A program made the translations under genes and the position numbers. Of a DNA stretch of 64,000 nucleotides, positions 1 through 7,432 are shown in pieces (positions within the stretch are counted from its first letter, which is position 1; every line of letters starts with the position of its first letter). The notes below the pieces were generated by a model. That model saw only the letters and a list, made by a program, of their open reading frames with translations, ran no database searches and had not been told where the DNA came from. This DNA is from an uncultured Collinsella sp. (GTDB taxonomy: Bacteria; Actinomycetota; Coriobacteriia; Coriobacteriales; Coriobacteriaceae): the NCBI GenBank assembly GCA_934630735.1, contig CAKTWK010000006.1:20251-84250 (forward strand), in the 5' to 3' direction.

Positions 1-13
1 AGGTCCGCGCCCT

Positions 14-724
14 ATGAAAATCCTTGCCATAGCCGATACCGAAGAACGATGCCTATGGGAGTGCTTTCGCAAGGAACGCTTTGAGGGTGTTGACCTGATT
101 TTGTCCGCTGGCGACCTGGACCCGGACTATCTTGAGTTTTTGGTTACGGTCATCAACAAGCCGCTCATCTACGTGCGCGGCAACCACGATGACCGCTACG
201 CACGTCATGCACCGGGCGGCTGTATCTGTGTCGAAGACACCGTGTACGTGTATCGCGGCGTCCGCATTGCGGGGCTTGGCGGCTCCATGCGCTATCGAGA
301 CGGTGCCAACATGTACACCGAGCGCGAGATGACCAAGCGTATGCGCAAGCTGTCCCGCAAAGTGAGGATGGTCGGCGGCTGCGACATTCTGCTTACCCAC
401 GCGCCCGCCGACGGCGTGGGCGATCTGGATGATCTGCCACATCGAGGATTCGAATGCTTCAACACAGCGCTCGAATCCTGGAACCCCGACTACATGGTGC
501 ACGGGCATGTGCACCAATGCTATGGTCGCGACTTTCAGCGCGAGCGTCGGCATGCATGCGGGACAACGATCATCAACGCCTGCGGCTATATGCAGTTTGA
601 GCTAGATGAAGCGCGCTACCCCATCCGTGGCTGGCAGGCAGCCTGGCTCAATTCGCAAACCATGCGCCGCGAGCTCAAGCGCCACGAGGCAATCGAGTCC
701 TCTACCGCCAGAACCCCCTGGTAA
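14..724 (+). CDS. Calcineurin-like metallophosphoesterase
   Basis: A 236-residue cytosolic protein of the metallophosphoesterase superfamily. An N-terminal ILAIAD segment is followed by AGDLD (about residues 32-36), GNHDD (about 57-61) and HGHVH near residue 160; together these supply the dinuclear metal ligands of the fold. Members hydrolyse phosphoesters, but the substrate cannot be read from sequence. There is no signal peptide or membrane segment. It stands alone, followed by a rho-independent terminator at 836-866. The start is the first ATG and lies 13 bases into the window, so part of its promoter may be outside. Confidence 0.85.
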   Translation: MKILAIADTEERCLWECFRKERFEGVDLILSAGDLDPDYLEFLVTVINKPLIYVRGNHDDRYARHAPGGCICVEDTVYVYRGVRIAGLGGSMRYRDGANMYTEREMTKRMRKLSRKVRMVGGCDILLTHAPADGVGDLDDLPHRGFECFNTALESWNPDYMVHGHVHQCYGRDFQRERRHACGTTIINACGYMQFELDEARYPIRGWQAAWLNSQTMRRELKRHEAIESSTARTPW

Positions 725-732
725 CTGCCAAC

Positions 733-769
733 AACCACCACGAAGGGGATAGGCACCTTTATGGTGGTT
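733..769. repeat. Short hairpin repeat, CTGTCCC-loop family, copy a
   Basis: The stem AACCACCA (733-740) pairs with TGGTGGTT (762-769). The loop reads, on the minus strand, AAGGTGCCTATCCCCTTC. The downstream flank TTTTGCTGACTCGTCCGACCTGTCC also follows the copy at 2747-2787, so the repeat unit extends beyond the hairpin. It lies between the phosphoesterase gene and its terminator. Relatives with other stems occur at 4457, 28677 and 36414. Confidence 0.75.
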
Positions 770-835
770 TTGCTGACTCGTCCGACCTGTCCATCACGGT
801 GCTTGTGTAATTAACGAGAACACTCATTGTTTTGT

Positions 836-866
836 AAGGACGGCGCTCACGTGCCGTCTTTTTTTG
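836..866 (+). terminator. Rho-independent terminator
   Basis: GACGGC (839-844) pairs with GCCGTC (852-857) and is followed by a run of T residues to 865. It ends the metallophosphoesterase transcript. Confidence 0.85.
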
Positions 867-956
867 TCAACTTATGCAGTCTCGACCGTGTTGTATGTAG
901 AGGGACCTCGCGAGACGCCTTCCCTATATCCACCACGACCAATTGGAGGTGACACT

Positions 957-1517
957 ATGCCTGCACGCCGTAACCGCAATAGCACGCTCCGATGCGATGC
1001 CGATCAGATCGAGCGGGAAGCAAAGCGCTTGGTCGACACGTATTCCGACCTCATCCTTCGATTGTGCTATTCGGCCCTTGGATCCGCTGACGACGCTCAA
1101 GACATCTGCCAGGACACCCTGATCAAGATTCTCCAACGCACTCAACCGTTCGACTCGCTCGAACACGAACGTGCTTGGGTGATCCGAGTCGCACTGAACG
1201 CATGTCGCGATATCGGCCGTACGCACGCGAATCACCCGGTTGTCGACCTCGATTCGCTCCCCGATTTCTGCGCACCCGTAACACATACCGAGCAAGAATT
1301 CGCGCAACGCGACTGCGCCATTCTTTCCGCTGTCACGGCCCTGCCTCAAGCACAGCGCATCGCCATCTTTTTGCACTACTACGCAGGCATGAGCATCAGG
1401 GAAATCGCAGACGCCGTTCACGCGACGCCAGCTGCAACCGCCCAGCACCTTAGCCGCGGACGTGCGTCACTTCGGCTTTCCTTGAAAGGAGACCACAATG
1501 ACTACGAATTCGAATGA
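957..1517 (+). CDS. ECF-family RNA polymerase sigma factor
   Basis: 186 residues with the two-domain layout of extracytoplasmic-function sigma factors. Region 2 (about residues 20-85) includes DAQDICQDTLIKIL and the RAWVIRVALNACRD segment. Region 4 (about 125-175) has LPQAQRIAIFLHYYAGMSIREIADAV, a typical sigma70_r4 helix-turn-helix. I chose the ATG at 957 because GGAGGT (945-950) precedes it at good spacing; the frame is open upstream to 864 without a better site. The 3' end overlaps the next gene by 20 bases, indicating translational coupling and an operon with its probable anti-sigma partner. The target regulon is unknown. Confidence 0.88.
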   Translation: MPARRNRNSTLRCDADQIEREAKRLVDTYSDLILRLCYSALGSADDAQDICQDTLIKILQRTQPFDSLEHERAWVIRVALNACRDIGRTHANHPVVDLDSLPDFCAPVTHTEQEFAQRDCAILSAVTALPQAQRIAIFLHYYAGMSIREIADAVHATPAATAQHLSRGRASLRLSLKGDHNDYEFE

Positions 1518-2628
1518 CTATCGCCACGCCCTGGAGCACATTTCGTTTACCGATAATGCGAAGCAGCACATGGCAAACTCGATTGCTCAGTCCGTCGCCT
1601 CAAGCGATGCGGCGACCGCTCAAAGCAACTTTAATGGCACGCGACGCAAGCCGCGCATCGCCCGCCATCCCGTAAGAACAGTCGCTCGCATTGCCGCTGT
1701 AACGGCAGTCCTCGCTATCGTCATTGGAGGCGCTGGCACGGCTATGGCAACAGGCGTCCTGCCGCTTCCTTCTGACATGCTTTCCGACATCTTTGACGGA
1801 CCTGCTTCTCAAACCGAGATCATCGACCGTATTGGCCGGCCCGTCGGTGCTAGCTGCTCCAACAACGGAGTCACCGTGACCGCCGACGCCATCATGGGCG
1901 ACAAGGATATGGTTACCATCGCCTATACGCTTACGTTCGACGATCCCGCTGCCCTGAAAAAGCTTTCCGAGCCGGGCGAGAACGGAACTATCGCCGGAAG
2001 TGTCGATGGAAACGTATACGTTGATGGCGAGCATGGCGGCCAAGGCCAATCATGGCTCATTGACAAGAACCCCAATGACTCCAGCATTCAATACTTTGCA
2101 CAGTTCAGCGTTGAATCACCCGGCCTTATGGGCAGGACCGTCCGCACGCATATCAACTCTCTCGTTGTGCCACGTGCTGGCAAAGAGCTTCCCGAGTATA
2201 AGAAAATACTTACGGGCCCATGGGATCTTAAGTTCCAGCTGAATTACGAAGATACATCCGTTACGATTCCCGCGCCCAAATCGGTCAACTTTAACGGCAC
2301 CAAGGCGACGATTCAAGAGGCCACCGTATCCTGCGTTGGCGTTTCAGTCCGCTACAACATAGATCGTTCCATCGAACACGACAACAACAGCGGCAAGATG
2401 TCTCAAAACATGGAGGAGTCTATGGATGCCGTTGGCAACATACCCCTCATCGTGACGTTCAAAGACGGTCATGTTGAGGACGCAACCAGCCACAGCGGCT
2501 ATTTCGCAAATAAACTGGATAACGGCACCACTGATGTCCACAAGACCTGGCCGTTCTCGCAAGTTTGTGACACAGACAAGATTGCAAGCGTACAAATTGG
2601 CGATACGGTCATTCCCATGAATTCGTAA
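1498..2628 (+). CDS. DUF4179-type membrane protein, probable anti-sigma factor
   Basis: 376 residues. A basic cytosolic N-terminus of about 55 residues precedes one hydrophobic segment (AAVTAVLAIVIGGAGTAMATG, about residues 63-83), then an extracytoplasmic beta-rich domain that resembles the DUF4179 family by general pattern. Such proteins are often encoded directly after an ECF sigma factor and hold it at the membrane. The overlap with the sigma gene supports this role, but the short cytosolic part has no clear zinc-binding anti-sigma (ZAS) motif, so anti-sigma activity is inferred from context. GAAAGGAG just upstream of the ATG is the ribosome binding site. Confidence 0.72.
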   Translation: MTTNSNDYRHALEHISFTDNAKQHMANSIAQSVASSDAATAQSNFNGTRRKPRIARHPVRTVARIAAVTAVLAIVIGGAGTAMATGVLPLPSDMLSDIFDGPASQTEIIDRIGRPVGASCSNNGVTVTADAIMGDKDMVTIAYTLTFDDPAALKKLSEPGENGTIAGSVDGNVYVDGEHGGQGQSWLIDKNPNDSSIQYFAQFSVESPGLMGRTVRTHINSLVVPRAGKELPEYKKILTGPWDLKFQLNYEDTSVTIPAPKSVNFNGTKATIQEATVSCVGVSVRYNIDRSIEHDNNSGKMSQNMEESMDAVGNIPLIVTFKDGHVEDATSHSGYFANKLDNGTTDVHKTWPFSQVCDTDKIASVQIGDTVIPMNS

Positions 2629-2746
2629 CGCTACGCGGCTCGTATATGCACCCGGTTCCGCACTTCGCGTCTAAAGATGCGCTGTCATCGAGCAGCGTGA
2701 GCGCAAGGCCGCCCGTATGGTCGGCTGGGAACACCTCGTTGCGCTA
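2629..2746. other. Intergenic stretch with possible coding remnant
   Basis: No intact gene. On the plus strand about 2682-2750 reads as an open stretch with the protein-like sequence EQRERKAARMVGWEHLVALK, with no start codon or domain and interrupted by the hairpin repeat at 2747. I read it as a possible gene scrap. The function is unknown. Confidence 0.35.
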
Positions 2747-2787
2747 AAAACCACCACGAAGGGGACCGGCACCTTTGTGGTGGTTTT
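2747..2787. repeat. Short hairpin repeat, CTGTCCC-loop family, copy b
   Basis: The stem AAAACCACCAC (2747-2757) pairs with GTGGTGGTTTT (2777-2787). The loop reads, on the minus strand, AAAGGTGCCGGTCCCCTTC. The right flank GCTGACTCGTCCGACCTGTCC matches copy a at 733-769 almost exactly. Confidence 0.8.
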
Positions 2788-2817
2788 GCTGACTCGTCCG
2801 ACCTGTCCCAACGGTTT

Positions 2818-2954
2818 GTCTCAATCTGTAACAGGTAGGGCCCAAATAATCGGTTAGCTGTTACAGATCGAGACAGACCACGGATGCTCAGCCGAAAATC
2901 TCAATCTGTAACAGGTAGGAACGATTTTGCCCCTTAGATGTTACAGATTGAGAT
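2818..2954. repeat. Phased alternating 17-nt repeat array 1 (four units)
   Basis: Four 17-nt units alternate in orientation: GTCTCAATCTGTAACAG (2818-2834), its inverted form (2858-2874), direct again (2898-2914), and inverted (2938-2954). Each gap is exactly 23 nt, so units start every 40 bp and the direct unit recurs every 80 bp. The gaps inside a direct-inverted pair both begin GTAGG, while the gap between pairs is unrelated. The same architecture is found at 9449-9665. It lies between the DUF4179 gene and the leu relic. There is no cas gene and the units alternate, so it is not a CRISPR. Confidence 0.9.
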
Positions 2955-2979
2955 ATTTGACAGCTTGAATCGGCATCGC

Positions 2980-4186
2980 CTACAGCGCGGCGACGACCTT
3001 GTCGCCCATCGTCGTGGTGCCGAGGATCTTATCTGCCGGGGTGTTGACATCGGCGATGTCACGGGTGCGCCAGCCCTCGTCGAGCACGCGCGCCACGGCG
3101 CTCTCGATCCACGCGGCTTGCTCGCCCATGTCGAGCGCGTAGGTCAGCAGCATCGCCACCGACAAGATTTGAGCCAGCGGATTGGCCACGCCGAGCCCCG
3201 CGATGTCAGGAGCGCTGCCAGCGCTCGGCCCAAACAGCGATACGCCATCATCCAGCGAGGCAGAGGCAAGCATACCGAGCGATCCGGTAATCTGAGCCGC
3301 CTCATCGGACAGGATGTCGCCGAACATGTTCTCCGTCACCACGACGTCAAAGTTTGCCGGTCGACTGATGAGCTGCATGGCGGCGTTGTCGACGAGCAGG
3401 TCCTCAAGCTCCACGTCGGAGTACTCCTCGTCTTGCACGCGATGCACGATCTCGCGCCACATGCGGCTCGTCTCCAGCACGTTGCGCTTATCAACGCTCG
3501 TCACCTTGCCGCGACGTTTGCGCGCCGCCTCAAATGCCTGGCGCGCAATGCGCTCAATCTCGTACTCGCGATACTCCATCACGTCGACCGCACGCTGACC
3601 GGCCGCGCCCGCAGCGCCCGCGCAGGTCACGGATGCGGGCGCCAAAGTCCCACGGCATGTTGTAGCCCATCGTATCGGGGATGTTCACGACCGTGGCACC
3701 GGCCTTTACGGCCGCCTCGATAATGCGCACCAGAAACTCCTGATCGGAGCGGCCGGCACCCTCGGCATAAAACTCAACATCGTCAACGAACTTGCGAGCA
3801 TGTTTGACGGCATGGATCGCTCACTCAATTGCCCTTTCCTCAGTCATATGGAGCTTGTCGCGCAGGTGACTGGTGCTCACACCCAGCCCTGTATGGATAC
3901 GGGGCCTCTGGGCCGTTTTGAGCGCCTCTGCAGCCACTTCGATATCCCTGTCGACAGCGCGCGTCAGGCCGCATACCGTGCATCGGTCGCCCGCAATCTT
4001 GCCAATCTCCTGTACGGAGCGAAAGTCACCAGGACTCGAGATGGGAAAGCCCGCCTCGATAACGTCCACGTTCATGCGCACCAGCTGGCGGGCGATGAAG
4101 AGCTTTTCCTCGGTATTCATGCTGGCGCCCGGCGACTGCTCACCGTCGCACAGGGTGGCGTCAAAGATTGTGATTTTGCGGCTTAT
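2980..4186 (-). pseudogene. Decayed leucine operon relic: leuA' fused to 'leuB
   Basis: The 5' part (about 3630-4186) is the first 180-190 residues of 2-isopropylmalate synthase ([30 protein letters not shown], then [22 protein letters not shown]). The 3' part (2980 to about 3600) is the C-terminal half of 3-isopropylmalate dehydrogenase ([35 protein letters not shown]). The two parts are in different frames and join near 3600-3630. Other lesions are: ATA at 4184-4186 where the start belongs, 5 nt after an intact AGGAGG (4192-4197); Cys for the catalytic Arg of the LRDGEQ motif; and an in-frame TGA at 3821-3823. The 3' half of leuA and the 5' half of leuB are missing; leuCD may have been lost in the same event. 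It cannot make either enzyme. Confidence 0.9.
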
Positions 4187-4250
4187 AAGTTCCTCCTGAT
4201 TGACCGTTTTATGACAGATGGCTTTCAGGAGAGAGAGAAGGCCTAGAGAT

Positions 4251-4308
4251 AGAAAAATACCCGTGTCGCTCATCACGCCTGAAAGCGGCAGACGATAGCG
4301 CACCCGGG
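4251..4308 (-). terminator. Putative leucine attenuator terminator
   Basis: On the minus strand CCCGGGTGCGCT (4308-4297) pairs imperfectly with AGCGACACGGG (4270-4260). TATTTTTCTATCTCT follows. It sits between the leader peptide stop (4340) and the leuA relic, where an attenuator belongs. I could not define the alternative antiterminator fold by eye. Confidence 0.6.
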
Positions 4309-4339
4309 TACAACAAATCGTTATAGCGAGATTACAACC

Positions 4340-4399
4340 CTAGCGCGCTATCCAATCTAGTAGCGCTAGGCCTAGGAGCTGTTGCGTGTTCTTAAACAT
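4340..4399 (-). CDS. leuL: Leucine leader (attenuation) peptide
   Basis: A 19-residue ORF, MFKNTQQLLGLALLDWIAR, lies upstream of the leuA relic on the same strand. Five of seven consecutive positions (8-14) are Leu, four of them encoded by the rare codon CTA and one by CTC, the expected design for ribosome stalling when charged tRNA-Leu is scarce. AAGGGAG lies about 6 nt before the ATG. It is followed by a terminator-like hairpin at 4251-4308. The leader is intact although the structural genes are destroyed, so it now has no useful target. It is far too short to call on statistics; codon content and position carry the case. Confidence 0.8.
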   Translation of the reverse strand: MFKNTQQLLGLALLDWIAR

Positions 4400-4456
4400 G
4401 TTGGGCTCCCTTCGGCCTCGGGTAGTACTACATCGCGCTAAAGTACAACACAAGTA

Positions 4457-4494
4457 AAACCACCACAAGGGTGCCTGTCCCCTTCGTGGTGGTT
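4457..4494. repeat. Short hairpin repeat, CTGTCCC-loop family, copy c
   Basis: The stem AAACCACCAC (4457-4466) pairs with GTGGTGGTTT (4485-4494) around GGGTGCCTGTCCCCTTC. The right flank CGTTGACTC resembles the flank of copies a and b (GCTGACTC), but the loop is in the opposite orientation relative to that flank. Confidence 0.75.
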
Positions 4495-4510
4495 TCGTTG
4501 ACTCAAAAGC

Positions 4511-4549
4511 AAGAGACCCGGTCCTGCACGAGGCAGAACCGGGTCTCTT
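4511..4549 (-). terminator. Terminator of the secE-nusG-rplKA operon
   Basis: AAGAGACCCGGTCCTGC (4511-4527) and GCAGAACCGGGTCTCTT (4533-4549) form a long stem just after the rplA stop. Confidence 0.85.
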
Positions 4550-4585
4550 TAGCAATGCTTGCTTTGCTCAGGCAGTAACTGTTAG

Positions 4586-5293
4586 TTACTCAGCCAGGAA
4601 GTCACGCTGGACAGCGGGATCGACCTTGACGCCAGGGCCCATGGTGGAAGACACGGAGATGGACTTGACGTACTTGCCCTTAGCAGAAGAGGGCTTGACG
4701 CGCAGGATCTCGGTGTACAGGGCAGCGTAGTTCTCGACGAGCTGCTGCTCAGAGAAGGACTTCTTGCCCAGGGGCACGTGGCAGATGCCGTAACGGTCGG
4801 CGCGGTACTCAACGCGACCAGCCTTGAGCTCGGAGACCATCTTGGCGACGTCCATGGTCACGGTGCCGAGCTTGGGGTTCGGCATGAGGCCACGGGGACC
4901 AAGGATCTTACCGATGCGGCCAACCTTGGCCATCATGTTCGGCGTAGCGATAGCGGCGTCGAAGTTGATCTCGCCCTTCTGGATCTGGGCGACAAGCTCG
5001 TCGGAACCGATGATGTCGGCGCCGGCAGCCTCGGCCTCGCGGGCCTTCTCGCCCTCGGCGAAGACGGAAACACGAACGGTCTTGCCGGTGCCGTGGGGCA
5101 GGGAGATGGAACCACGGATGTTCTGGTCAGCCTTACGAGTATCGATGCCCAGACGGAAGTGGGCCTCGACGGTCTCGTCGAACTTGGCGGTGTCGAGCTC
5201 CTTGATGAGCTTGGCAGCCTGAAGGGGGGTGTAGAGCGTGGCGCGGTCGATCTTCTCGGCAGCGGCGTTATAGCTCTTACCATGCTTAGCCAT
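4586..5293 (-). CDS. rplA: 50S ribosomal protein L1
   Basis: 235 residues, the usual length for L1, which forms the mobile L1 stalk by the E site and in many bacteria represses its own operon. It begins [16 protein letters not shown] and contains [15 protein letters not shown], the family signature, at about 125-140. I chose the second ATG (5293) over the one 6 nt upstream because AGGAGG then sits 8 nt away instead of 2. It follows rplK after a gap of 117 nt and is the last gene of the block. rplJ, rplL and rpoB, which often come next, are not here. Confidence 0.97.
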   Translation of the reverse strand: MAKHGKSYNAAAEKIDRATLYTPLQAAKLIKELDTAKFDETVEAHFRLGIDTRKADQNIRGSISLPHGTGKTVRVSVFAEGEKAREAEAAGADIIGSDELVAQIQKGEINFDAAIATPNMMAKVGRIGKILGPRGLMPNPKLGTVTMDVAKMVSELKAGRVEYRADRYGICHVPLGKKSFSEQQLVENYAALYTEILRVKPSSAKGKYVKSISVSSTMGPGVKVDPAVQRDFLAE

Positions 5294-5410
5294 GTGCATT
5301 ACCTCCTGTGGTTAAACGGGCGTGAGCCCTCCCACATCGTATCGTGTGCCCTATTGCACACATATAACGGGCACCCCGGTCGGAGCACCCGTCATTACCT
5401 AAAGAAATCG

Positions 5411-5839
5411 CTACTCAGCGATGGTGACGCCCATGGAGCGGGCGGTACCGGCGATGATCTTCTTAGCGGCGTCAATGTCGTTGGCATTGAGGTCCGGCAT
5501 CTTGATCTCGGCAATCTTGGTGAGCTGCTCCTGGGAGAGCTGACCGACCTTGTCGGCCTGGGGCTTAGCGGAACCAGACTTGAGGTTCAGCTCCTTCTTG
5601 ATGAGGTGAGCCGCCGGCGGGGTCTTGGTGATGAAGGAGAAGGACTTGTCCTCGTAGACAGAGATCTCAACGGGGATGATGTCGCCCTTCTTGTCCTGCG
5701 TCTCGGCGTTAAAAGCCTGGCAGAACTGCATGATGTTCACGCCAGCAGCGCCCAGGGCGGGGCCGACGGGAGGAGCGGGGTTAGCGGCACCAGCAGGAAT
5801 CTGGAGCTTAATGACGTTGGCAACCTTCTTCTCAGCCAT
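5411..5839 (-). CDS. rplK: 50S ribosomal protein L11
   Basis: 142 residues covering the two-domain L11 protein of the GTPase-associated centre: [17 protein letters not shown] at the N-terminus, then [18 protein letters not shown] with the proline-rich switch region, and a C-terminal rRNA-binding domain ending [12 protein letters not shown]. The second ATG of the frame is preferred because AAAGGA lies 6 nt before it. It lies between nusG and rplA in the conserved order. Confidence 0.97.
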   Translation of the reverse strand: MAEKKVANVIKLQIPAGAANPAPPVGPALGAAGVNIMQFCQAFNAETQDKKGDIIPVEISVYEDKSFSFITKTPPAAHLIKKELNLKSGSAKPQADKVGQLSQEQLTKIAEIKMPDLNANDIDAAKKIIAGTARSMGVTIAE

Positions 5840-5959
5840 GGTCATTCCTTTCGAATCACGAGTGTGAAGTACTTGCTATATCGTAAGCACGCACGTGTTA
5901 GAAGCACTCCTGAGATGAGCAGTCACAGAAGAAGCACGCTCGCGCGAACGGACGAAAAC

Positions 5960-6496
5960 TTAAGCGATGACAGCGACCTGGTTAAAGTCGAGCTCGACCG
6001 GCGTCTCGCGGCCAAAGATCATCAGCGTGACCTTGAGCTTGCCAGCCTCGGTGTTAACCTCGGAGACCTTGCCATCAAAGTCGGTAAGCGGGCCATCGGT
6101 GACGCGGACGGACGTGCCGACCTGAATATCAACCGAGGTGCGCTTGGGCGAATCGCCCTTACCGGGACGACGAGTCATCTTGTTGTACTCGTCGCGGGAA
6201 AGCGGAGCGGGCTTGCCGTTGCCGCCCAGGAAACCGGTGACGCCGGGCGTGTTGCGAACGCACGTCCATGCATCGTCATCCATCTCCATGCGGACCAGGA
6301 CATAACCCGGGAAGATCTTGGAATCCTTGGTCTCGCGCTTGCCACCCTCTTTAATCTCGGTGACGCGCTCCATAGGAATCTCGATATCAAAGATACGGTC
6401 CTGCATGCCCATAGTCTCGATGCGATGCTCGAGATCGGACTTAACGCGGTTCTCGTATCCAGAGTAAGTGTGAACGACGTACCAACGCTTAGACAT
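5960..6496 (-). CDS. nusG: Transcription elongation factor NusG
   Basis: 178 residues. The N-terminal NGN domain begins KRWYVVHTYSGYENRVKSDL, with the FPGYVLVRMEMDD segment near residue 75, and a C-terminal KOW domain has GTSVRVTDGPLTDFDGKVSEV (about 125-145). NusG binds RNA polymerase and couples it with Rho or ribosomal S10. The gene begins 3 nt after the secE stop, so the two are translated from one message. Confidence 0.97.
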   Translation of the reverse strand: MSKRWYVVHTYSGYENRVKSDLEHRIETMGMQDRIFDIEIPMERVTEIKEGGKRETKDSKIFPGYVLVRMEMDDDAWTCVRNTPGVTGFLGGNGKPAPLSRDEYNKMTRRPGKGDSPKRTSVDIQVGTSVRVTDGPLTDFDGKVSEVNTEAGKLKVTLMIFGRETPVELDFNQVAVIA

Positions 6497-6499
6497 GGT

Positions 6500-6838
6500 T
6501 TAGCCCCTCAATCCAGAGAACAGAGCAAGAGCCTCGCCAAAGCCAGCATCGAGCAGAGCGATGACGACGCCGACGACGATCAGAGAAGCGCAAACGACGA
6601 CCGAGTAGTTCACGAGCTCCTTCTTATCGGGCCACGTGACACGCTTCATCTCGGACTTGACCGAAGCGAAATACTTCTTGGTGCGGGCGAAGAAACCAGG
6701 CTTCTCGTTCTTCTTGGACTTCGCAGCCTTCTCGTTCTTCTTGGCAACGGCCTTCTTGGCCTCAACCTTGGAGTTGGCGGCAGCGCTGTTGGCAGGCGCC
6801 GGCTGCTGAGCCTTCTTCTTGTTCTTCTTGTTGGCCAT
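6500..6838 (-). CDS. secE: Preprotein translocase subunit SecE
   Basis: 112 residues. The C-terminal half is a classical SecE: an amphipathic KYFASVKSEMKRVTWPDKKELVNYS followed by one membrane span (VVVCASLIVVGVVIALLDAGF). SecE stabilises SecY in the translocon. The first 50 residues are an Ala/Lys-rich, probably disordered extension not found in minimal SecE proteins. RBS GGAGGT precedes the ATG. Confidence 0.95.
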   Translation of the reverse strand: MANKKNKKKAQQPAPANSAAANSKVEAKKAVAKKNEKAAKSKKNEKPGFFARTKKYFASVKSEMKRVTWPDKKELVNYSVVVCASLIVVGVVIALLDAGFGEALALFSGLRG

Positions 6839-6914
6839 TTGGGTTACCTCCGCGCAATGCGCTTATACATGAGTAAACCGTAAGCCCCCAATTGGGAGCT
6901 TACGGAATAATGAC

Positions 6915-6990
6915 TGGCACGCCAGGAAGGACTCGAACCCTCAACACTCGGTTTTGGAGACCGATGCTCTACCAATTGAACTACTGGCGT
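6915..6990 (-). tRNA. tRNA-Trp (CCA)
   Basis: A cloverleaf on the minus strand with acceptor ACGCCAG/CTGGCGT, anticodon loop CTCCAAA (anticodon CCA), T-arm GGTTCGAGTCC and an encoded 3' CCA. It lies between rpmG and secE. Confidence 0.95.
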
Positions 6991-7003
6991 ATATGACTAG
7001 AGA

Positions 7004-7153
7004 CTAGCGAGTCTCTTTGTGCAGCGTGTGGTGACGGCACCAGGGGCAATACTTCTTGATCTCCATACGATCAGGCATGGTCGACTTGTTCTTGGTGGTC
7101 GTATAGTTGCGGCGCTTGCACTCAGTGCACGCAAGAGTAACTAGAGTACGCAT
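7004..7153 (-). CDS. rpmG: 50S ribosomal protein L33
   Basis: 49 residues, [17 protein letters not shown] to a C-terminal HKETR, exactly the L33 length. CTEC and CPWC supply four cysteines, so this is the zinc-binding (C+) form. Its place between tuf and tRNA-Trp/secE matches the order in many Gram-positive genomes. An AGG-containing ribosome site precedes the ATG. Confidence 0.95.
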   Translation of the reverse strand: MRTLVTLACTECKRRNYTTTKNKSTMPDRMEIKKYCPWCRHHTLHKETR

Positions 7154-7370
7154 GTATCCTGAACCTTTCATTTCCGCCCCGTACGGGCACGAGTTGTTAC
7201 TTTATCAGCTCCACGTAAGTGCTGTCAATGAAAACCTCGAGTCAATTGGTTCTCGGTGGATCCATTCATATTTGGAACACATCAATGAAGCCATCGAGAT
7301 CTAATCGACGGTGCATTCAGGACCATTATCGATCCTCTCGACACCAGCAACGGCTCAACATCCATTGCAG

Positions 7371-7406
7371 AAAAGAACCCGGCACCCATATAAGTGCCGG
7401 GTTCTC
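7371..7406 (-). terminator. Terminator downstream of tuf
   Basis: AGAACCCGGCAC (7374-7385) pairs with GTGCCGGGTTCT (7394-7405). On the minus strand TTTTCT follows. Between here and rpmG (7154-7370) I see no gene. Confidence 0.9.
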
Positions 7407-7432
7407 TAAGTCAGCTATATCAAAGAGCTAAT

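Noticed and set aside
2818..2954. CRISPR array
   Set aside because: Repeats are only 17 nt, alternate in orientation, gaps inside pairs are related, and no cas gene is present.
3821..3823. TGA in leuA read as selenocysteine or recoding
   Set aside because: The locus also has a lost start codon, an active-site change and a deletion; simple decay explains the stop better.
4778..6883. 701-codon plus-strand open frame opposite rplA, rplK, nusG and secE
   Set aside because: Antisense shadow of ribosomal and transcription genes; composition is Leu/Gly/Asp-rich as expected for such shadows.
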